Of a stretch of 15,183 nt of DNA, positions 13,702 to 15,183 are shown piece by piece. The stretch lies in assembly GCA_029012165.1 (NCBI GenBank), contig JAQXLO010000264.1, positions 1 to 15,183 on the forward strand. Reading direction: 5' to 3'. The notes beneath the pieces were generated by a model. It was not told the origin of the DNA and made no database searches. It saw only the letters and a list, made by a program, of their open reading frames with translations. This DNA is from Oscillospiraceae bacterium. Its GTDB lineage: Bacteria; Bacillota; Clostridia; Oscillospirales; Acutalibacteraceae. How positions within the stretch are numbered: position 1 is the first letter of the stretch; each line of letters begins with the position of its first letter. The position numbers were made by a program, and so were the translations under genes.

Positions 13702-14694
13702 ATGAAAAAATTTATGCAGGCTCTGCTGTGTGCCGTGGTGCTGATCGGCGGAGCATCTTTGGCGGGAGAATTTTTCCGGCGGGGGAAGGAGCTGGAGCAA
13801 ATGACGCCCTCTGTCCCTACGGAGGAAACCGTACAGGCCGTTGCGGCGACCACACAAAAAACCACCGTGCCGCAAACAACGGCAGGAGAATCTGCCGCAG
13901 AGCAGACCACCGGTGCGAGAAAGACGTATACGGGGCTGTTCGCACTGCAGGAGGTACAGTTTACCGTGCAGGATCCGGACAATACACGGGGCTTGTCCAC
14001 GCAGCGCATGGAGCACAGCTACGGTGTTTCCAAAAACGGCGTCCCCCACGACATCTCCGTCAACAGCCAGAAATATTTTGACAAGTGCGGCTACCACGCC
14101 ATCACCTACGACAATAAGACCACGGAAAAGGTGCTGTACCTGACCTTTGACTGCGGGTACGAAAACGGCAACACCACGAAGATTTTGGACGTCCTGAAGG
14201 AAAAGAAGGTGCCCGCCGCATTCTTTTGCACCCTGCACCATATCGAGCAGGAGCCGCAGCTGATCGCACGCATGATCCGAGAGGGGCACATCGTAGGCAA
14301 TCACTCGGACAAGCACCCCGACTTTTCTGCCATCAGCCGTACCCGCATGGCGAAGGAGATCGAGACGGTGGACAATTACCTGCGTACCCGTTTCGGCTAC
14401 ACAGCACCCTTCTTCCGTTTTCCGGAGGGAACGTATAGTGAAAATGCGCTGGAGCTGGTGGATTCCCTGGGCTTCACGTCCGTGTTCTGGTCGTGCTCGT
14501 ACCCGGATTGGGATGTGAACAACACCAAGGGCAAGCAGTATGCGCTGGATACCCTGACGGCGAGACTGCACCCCGGGGCGATCATTTTGCTGCACGCCGT
14601 GTCCCCGGACAATACCGCCGCCATGGGGGATATCATCGACACCGCCCGCAGTATGGGCTATACCTTCCGCTCGCTGGACGAGTACGGGAAGTGA
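13702..14694 (+). CDS. PdaA-like polysaccharide deacetylase (NodB domain), exported
   Basis: The 330-aa product has an N-terminal signal or anchor (MKKF, hydrophobic to about 21). A Thr/Ala/Gln/Glu-rich linker (34-75) probably spans the wall, and a NodB-type deacetylase domain covers 76-330. Motifs: TFDCGYENG (148-156), NHSDKH (200-205, with H201 and H205), RFPEG (239-243), YPDWD (267-271) and LLH (296-298). The TFDxGYENG form and KILDVLKEKKVPAAFF are typical of B. subtilis PdaA, which deacetylates N-acetylmuramic acid on the way to muramic delta-lactam in spore cortex. The second Asp of the usual TFDD motif is Cys here. A role in cortex or vegetative wall editing is likely. The ribosome site is GGGAGAG. 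It sits just after the peptide operon terminator, and a functional link is only positional. Confidence 0.92.
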   Translation: MKKFMQALLCAVVLIGGASLAGEFFRRGKELEQMTPSVPTEETVQAVAATTQKTTVPQTTAGESAAEQTTGARKTYTGLFALQEVQFTVQDPDNTRGLSTQRMEHSYGVSKNGVPHDISVNSQKYFDKCGYHAITYDNKTTEKVLYLTFDCGYENGNTTKILDVLKEKKVPAAFFCTLHHIEQEPQLIARMIREGHIVGNHSDKHPDFSAISRTRMAKEIETVDNYLRTRFGYTAPFFRFPEGTYSENALELVDSLGFTSVFWSCSYPDWDVNNTKGKQYALDTLTARLHPGAIILLHAVSPDNTAAMGDIIDTARSMGYTFRSLDEYGK

Positions 14695-14740
14695 GACAAT
14701 ATTTGTTGAAAGCCGCCTCAATGCGTAATGCGGAATTACC

Positions 14741-14756
14741 GTGCAAATTTTTGCAC
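14741..14756. other. Short hairpin after the deacetylase gene
   Basis: GTGCAAA and TTTGCAC form a seven-base inverted repeat around TT. No T run follows, so it is a poor terminator. It lies in the gene-free stretch 14695-15044, where the only other visible items are the repeat copy at 14834, a CCGCA/TGCGG hairpin near 14923-14937, and the stem at 14988. Confidence 0.45.
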
Positions 14757-14833
14757 ACACCGTAAAAACGATAGCCGGCTGACGAATTTTGTAAAGGTAT
14801 CTGAATGTTGTTATTTTGGTTAGTCACAAATTT

Positions 14834-14914
14834 AAAGTTTCGGTCAAGCCTTTTTAAAGGCTTGCGGATTCCAAAGGCGGCGCCTTTGGTCGCCGACCAC
14901 AGTCGGCGAAATTC
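14834..14914. repeat. Dispersed triple-hairpin repeat, right copy
   Basis: This is the second copy of the unit at 50-130, in the same orientation, 78 of 81 bases identical. All three stems are intact: 14845-14864, 14871-14889 and 14890-14909. Only the stem 3 loop differs inside the structured part (CACA for CGCA). Outside the 81 bases the copies diverge at once, which marks the element's edges. The long palindromic block that follows the left copy is missing here. Confidence 0.85.
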
Positions 14915-14987
14915 TGGGCAATACCGCACAAATTGCGGCACACATCTTGCTTGAATCTTATTCCGTCAGCTTACACATAAATCCCTT

Positions 14988-15005
14988 GACTTGCGTTAGC
15001 AAGTC
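14988..15005. other. Inverted repeat near the insertion-sequence edge
   Basis: GACTTGC (14988-14994), loop GTTA and GCAAGTC (14999-15005) make a perfect seven-base stem. It ends four bases before the possible GGTCTTTCTG end of the ISL3-like element at 15009. It may be a target hairpin or part of the element border; no T run supports termination on either strand. Confidence 0.4.
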
Positions 15006-15008
15006 GGC

Positions 15009-15183
15009 GGTCTTTCTGTGCAACCTGACAAAAAATCTGGTTCATCACGGAATTCCGTGCAAGCAGGAACGCGGAAGGGATAGATAACGAATAAGGGTGA
15101 AGAAAAAATTTTCGTCCCGGTAACCATATCCGATACGTTTGGCAACTTTAATCTTGTTGTTGAAGCCTTCCAGCCTGCCGGTG
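15009..15183 (-). mobile_element. Partial ISL3-family insertion sequence, cut by window end
   Basis: The element is identified by the transposase C-terminus it carries. GGTCTTTCTG at 15009-15018 may be its terminal inverted repeat, since ISL3 ends often begin GG and contain CTTT. The other end is outside the window, so neither the inverted repeat nor the 8-base target duplication usual for the family can be checked. The exact boundary is uncertain. Confidence 0.55.
15045..15183 (-). CDS. ISL3-family transposase, C-terminal 45 residues (partial)
   Basis: Read on the - strand from the window edge, the frame gives TGRLEGFNNKIKVAKRIGYG, then YRDENFFFTLIRYL and a tail ending LHGIP before TGA. TGRLEGFNNKIK-x-x-KR-x-GYG is the hallmark C-terminal block of ISL3 DDE transposases and includes the catalytic Glu (LEG). 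The N-terminal part, with the two Asp residues, lies beyond the window. The visible part has no frameshift or stop, so the gene may be intact. Confidence 0.88.
   Translation of the reverse strand, partial: TGRLEGFNNKIKVAKRIGYGYRDENFFFTLIRYLSLPRSCLHGIP

Overview
The window looks like a chromosomal segment of an anaerobic Clostridia, most likely near Oscillospiraceae/Ruminococcaceae. The reasons are its fairly GC-rich coding sequence, strong AAGGAGG ribosome sites, consensus sigma-A promoters with 17-base spacers, a two-gene SufC/SufB-like minimal Fe-S system, the nadD-yqeK-rsfS-leuS gene order, a PdaA-type muramic-acid deacetylase, and a dispersed triple-hairpin repeat. The taxon is an inference; there is no rRNA or other taxonomic marker. 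All intact genes lie on the + strand.

Layout. Bases 1-381 hold no gene but carry a chain of six hairpins (61-259), the first three forming a repeat found again at 14834-14914. A consensus promoter (301-329) then drives a long, tightly packed block. It begins with a zinc-ribbon/TPR membrane protein (start corrected to GTG 382) and a TTGA-overlapping small membrane protein, followed by sufC and sufB (Fe-S assembly), an MFS transporter, an ABC ATPase with its ABC-2 permease, a fused NadD-YqeK protein, rsfS and leuS. Gaps are 1-27 bases and several stops overlap the next start, so much of 382-11036 could be one transcript. No internal promoter or terminator was seen in it.

A second unit starts with a perfect TTGACA-N17-TATAAT promoter, a leader hairpin touching the ribosome site, rpsU (58 aa) and a terminator. 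An M24 (Xaa-Pro-type) peptidase follows.

The third unit, 12484-13655, is the least ordinary part. Four very small genes (90, 61, 38 and 109 aa) are served by two consensus promoters and closed by a strong terminator. Two have Sec signal peptides, and three share a short helical pattern (GLLK, then in two of them T...LK.MIG), suggesting a divergent paralogous family of small amphipathic, exported or membrane-active peptides. A PdaA-like polysaccharide deacetylase follows. The right edge (14695-15183) has only the repeat copy, small hairpins and the C-terminal end of an ISL3-family transposase on the - strand.

Functionally, the long block mixes translation and cofactor housekeeping (Fe-S clusters, NAD, ribosome silencing, leucyl-tRNA) with uncharacterised transport genes. 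The right third concerns the cell surface.
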